Position numbers and translations under genes: made by a program. Below are positions 5,809 through 6,619 of a stretch of DNA of 6,619 bases, piece by piece; within the stretch, counting starts at the first letter, position 1; every line of letters starts with the position of its first letter. Source of the DNA: Roseateles sp. (GTDB lineage: Bacteria > Pseudomonadota > Gammaproteobacteria > Burkholderiales > Burkholderiaceae); assembly GCA_019232985.1 (NCBI GenBank), contig JAFAMW010000021.1, forward strand, positions 1-6,619, in the 5' to 3' direction. The notes beneath the pieces are model-generated. The model saw nothing but the letters and a program-made list of their open reading frames with translations. It made no database searches and had not been told where the DNA came from.

Positions 5809-6564
5809 TCAGATTACTTTCGCTTCGTTCTTCAGCTTGGCGACCAGGGTGGCCACATCGGGCACCTTGACGCCAGCACTGCGCTTGGGCGGCTCTTCGA
5901 CCTTCAGGGTCTTGATGCGCGGCGCCACGTCCACGCCCAGGTCGGCGGGCTTGACCACGTCGAGCTGCTTCTTCTTGGCCTTCATGATGTTGGGCAGCGT
6001 CACGTAGCGCGGCTCGTTCAGGCGCAGGTCGGTGGTGACCACGGCCGGCAGCGTCAGCGACACGGTTTCCAGGCCGCCGTCGACTTCGCGGGTGACGGCC
6101 ACCTTGCCGTCGGCCACTTCGACCTTGCTGGCGAAGGTGCCCTGGGGCATGGCGGTCAGGGCAGCCAGCATCTGGCCGGTCTGGTTGCAGTCGTCGTCAA
6201 TGGCTTGCTTGCCCAGGATCACGAGGCTGGGCTGCTCCTTGTCGACCAGGGCCTTGAGCAGCTTGGCGACGGCCAGGGGCTGCAGCTCGAGGTCGGCCGG
6301 GGTCTCGACCAGGATGGCGCGATCGGCACCGATGGCCATCGCGGTGCGCAGGGTCTCCTGGCACTGGGCCACGCCGCAGGACACGGCGATCACTTCAGTG
6401 ACCACGCCCTTTTCCTTCAGGCGCACGGCCTCTTCGACGGCGATTTCGTCAAACGGGTTCATCGACATCTTAACGTTGGCGATATCCACGCCCGTGCCGT
6501 CGCTCTTGACGCGCACCTTGACGTTGTAGTCCACGACGCGTTTGACAGGAACCAATACCTTCAT
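5809..6564 (-). CDS. etfB: Electron transfer flavoprotein beta subunit (FixA/EtfB)
   Basis: This is the AMP-binding small subunit of ETF, and it docks with acyl-CoA dehydrogenases. At 251 residues it is full length. [19 protein letters not shown] opens the protein as in homologues. [17 protein letters not shown] (35-51) and [17 protein letters not shown] (118-134) are the nucleotide-binding segments. VTREVDGG with [10 protein letters not shown] (157-177) fits the ETF-beta signature. [14 protein letters not shown] (186-199) is the recognition loop that contacts dehydrogenases. Its leucine (L190) corresponds to the anchor leucine of mitochondrial ETF, and its lysines to those methylated there. 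The ATG at 6562-6564 has GGAG (6572-6575) 7 nt upstream. It is first in the etfBA pair. A palindrome immediately before the ribosome-binding site suggests transcriptional control. The sequence is clearly of the housekeeping fatty-acid or amino-acid ETF type and not the nitrogen-fixation or bifurcating type, judging by the AMP-site motif and the partner genes. Confidence 0.97.
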   Translation of the reverse strand: MKVLVPVKRVVDYNVKVRVKSDGTGVDIANVKMSMNPFDEIAVEEAVRLKEKGVVTEVIAVSCGVAQCQETLRTAMAIGADRAILVETPADLELQPLAVAKLLKALVDKEQPSLVILGKQAIDDDCNQTGQMLAALTAMPQGTFASKVEVADGKVAVTREVDGGLETVSLTLPAVVTTDLRLNEPRYVTLPNIMKAKKKQLDVVKPADLGVDVAPRIKTLKVEEPPKRSAGVKVPDVATLVAKLKNEAKVI

Positions 6565-6582
6565 CGAAGCTCTCCAGATCGA

Positions 6583-6600
6583 ATTGACGTTAACGTTAAT
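6583..6600. promoter_or_regulatory. Near-perfect 18-bp palindrome upstream of etfB, candidate operator
   Basis: ATTGACGTTAACGTTAAT has two 9-bp arms with one mismatch, around a perfect 10-bp core ACGTTAACGT (6587-6596). It is an AT-rich island in GC-rich DNA. It ends 7 bp before the GGAG of etfB and 18 bp before the ATG. Its style (ACGT half-sites) resembles sites reported for regulators of fatty-acid and branched-chain amino-acid catabolism in proteobacteria, such as LiuR-type proteins. That link is from memory and uncertain. Its placement just downstream of a -10-like hexamer fits a repressor site over the transcription start. Confidence 0.5.
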
Positions 6601-6604
6601 CGAG

Positions 6605-6610
6605 ATTCTA
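6605..6610 (-). promoter_or_regulatory. Candidate -10 hexamer for etfBA
   Basis: TAGAAT on the minus strand matches TATAAT at five of six positions. It would start transcription near 6598, inside the palindrome at 6583-6600. The -35 element would lie beyond the right edge of the window, so the promoter cannot be completed here. Confidence 0.35.
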
Positions 6611-6619
6611 CGGGGCTCT

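Overview
The window is GC-rich, densely coding DNA from a betaproteobacterium. Burkholderiales is likely, and Alcaligenaceae (Bordetella/Achromobacter type) is my best guess. This rests on protein character, on the GC-rich intergenic element between etfB and etfA, and on a structured sucA leader at the place where a sucA RNA motif is known in Burkholderiales. No mobile element, CRISPR array, tRNA or rRNA is visible.

Layout, read from the right edge. On the minus strand, etfB (5809-6564) and etfA (4745-5677) encode the two subunits of electron transfer flavoprotein. They are separated by a 131-bp gap that holds a multi-hairpin GC-rich element. A near-perfect 18-bp palindrome and a -10-like hexamer sit just upstream of etfB. 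A convincing intrinsic terminator (4671-4709) follows etfA. Next, also on the minus strand, come a long-form acyl-CoA dehydrogenase (2838-4631) and a nitronate monooxygenase-family flavoprotein (1870-2838), with stop and start overlapping by one base. A small plus-strand gene for a cysteine-cluster protein (1447-1818) converges on the monooxygenase gene across a hairpin-rich 51-bp gap. Divergent from it, the first 396 codons of sucA (2-oxoglutarate dehydrogenase E1) run off the left edge, preceded by a structured leader.

Taken together this is a core energy-metabolism region. The acyl-CoA dehydrogenase would pass electrons to EtfAB and on to the quinone pool, and the acyl-CoA products feed the TCA cycle in which SucA works. 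The monooxygenase is a flavoenzyme of unproven substrate, translationally linked to the dehydrogenase. No new multi-gene system is evident. The most interesting signals are regulatory: the sucA leader with mutually exclusive pairings, the palindrome at etfB, and the repeat-like element inside the etf operon.
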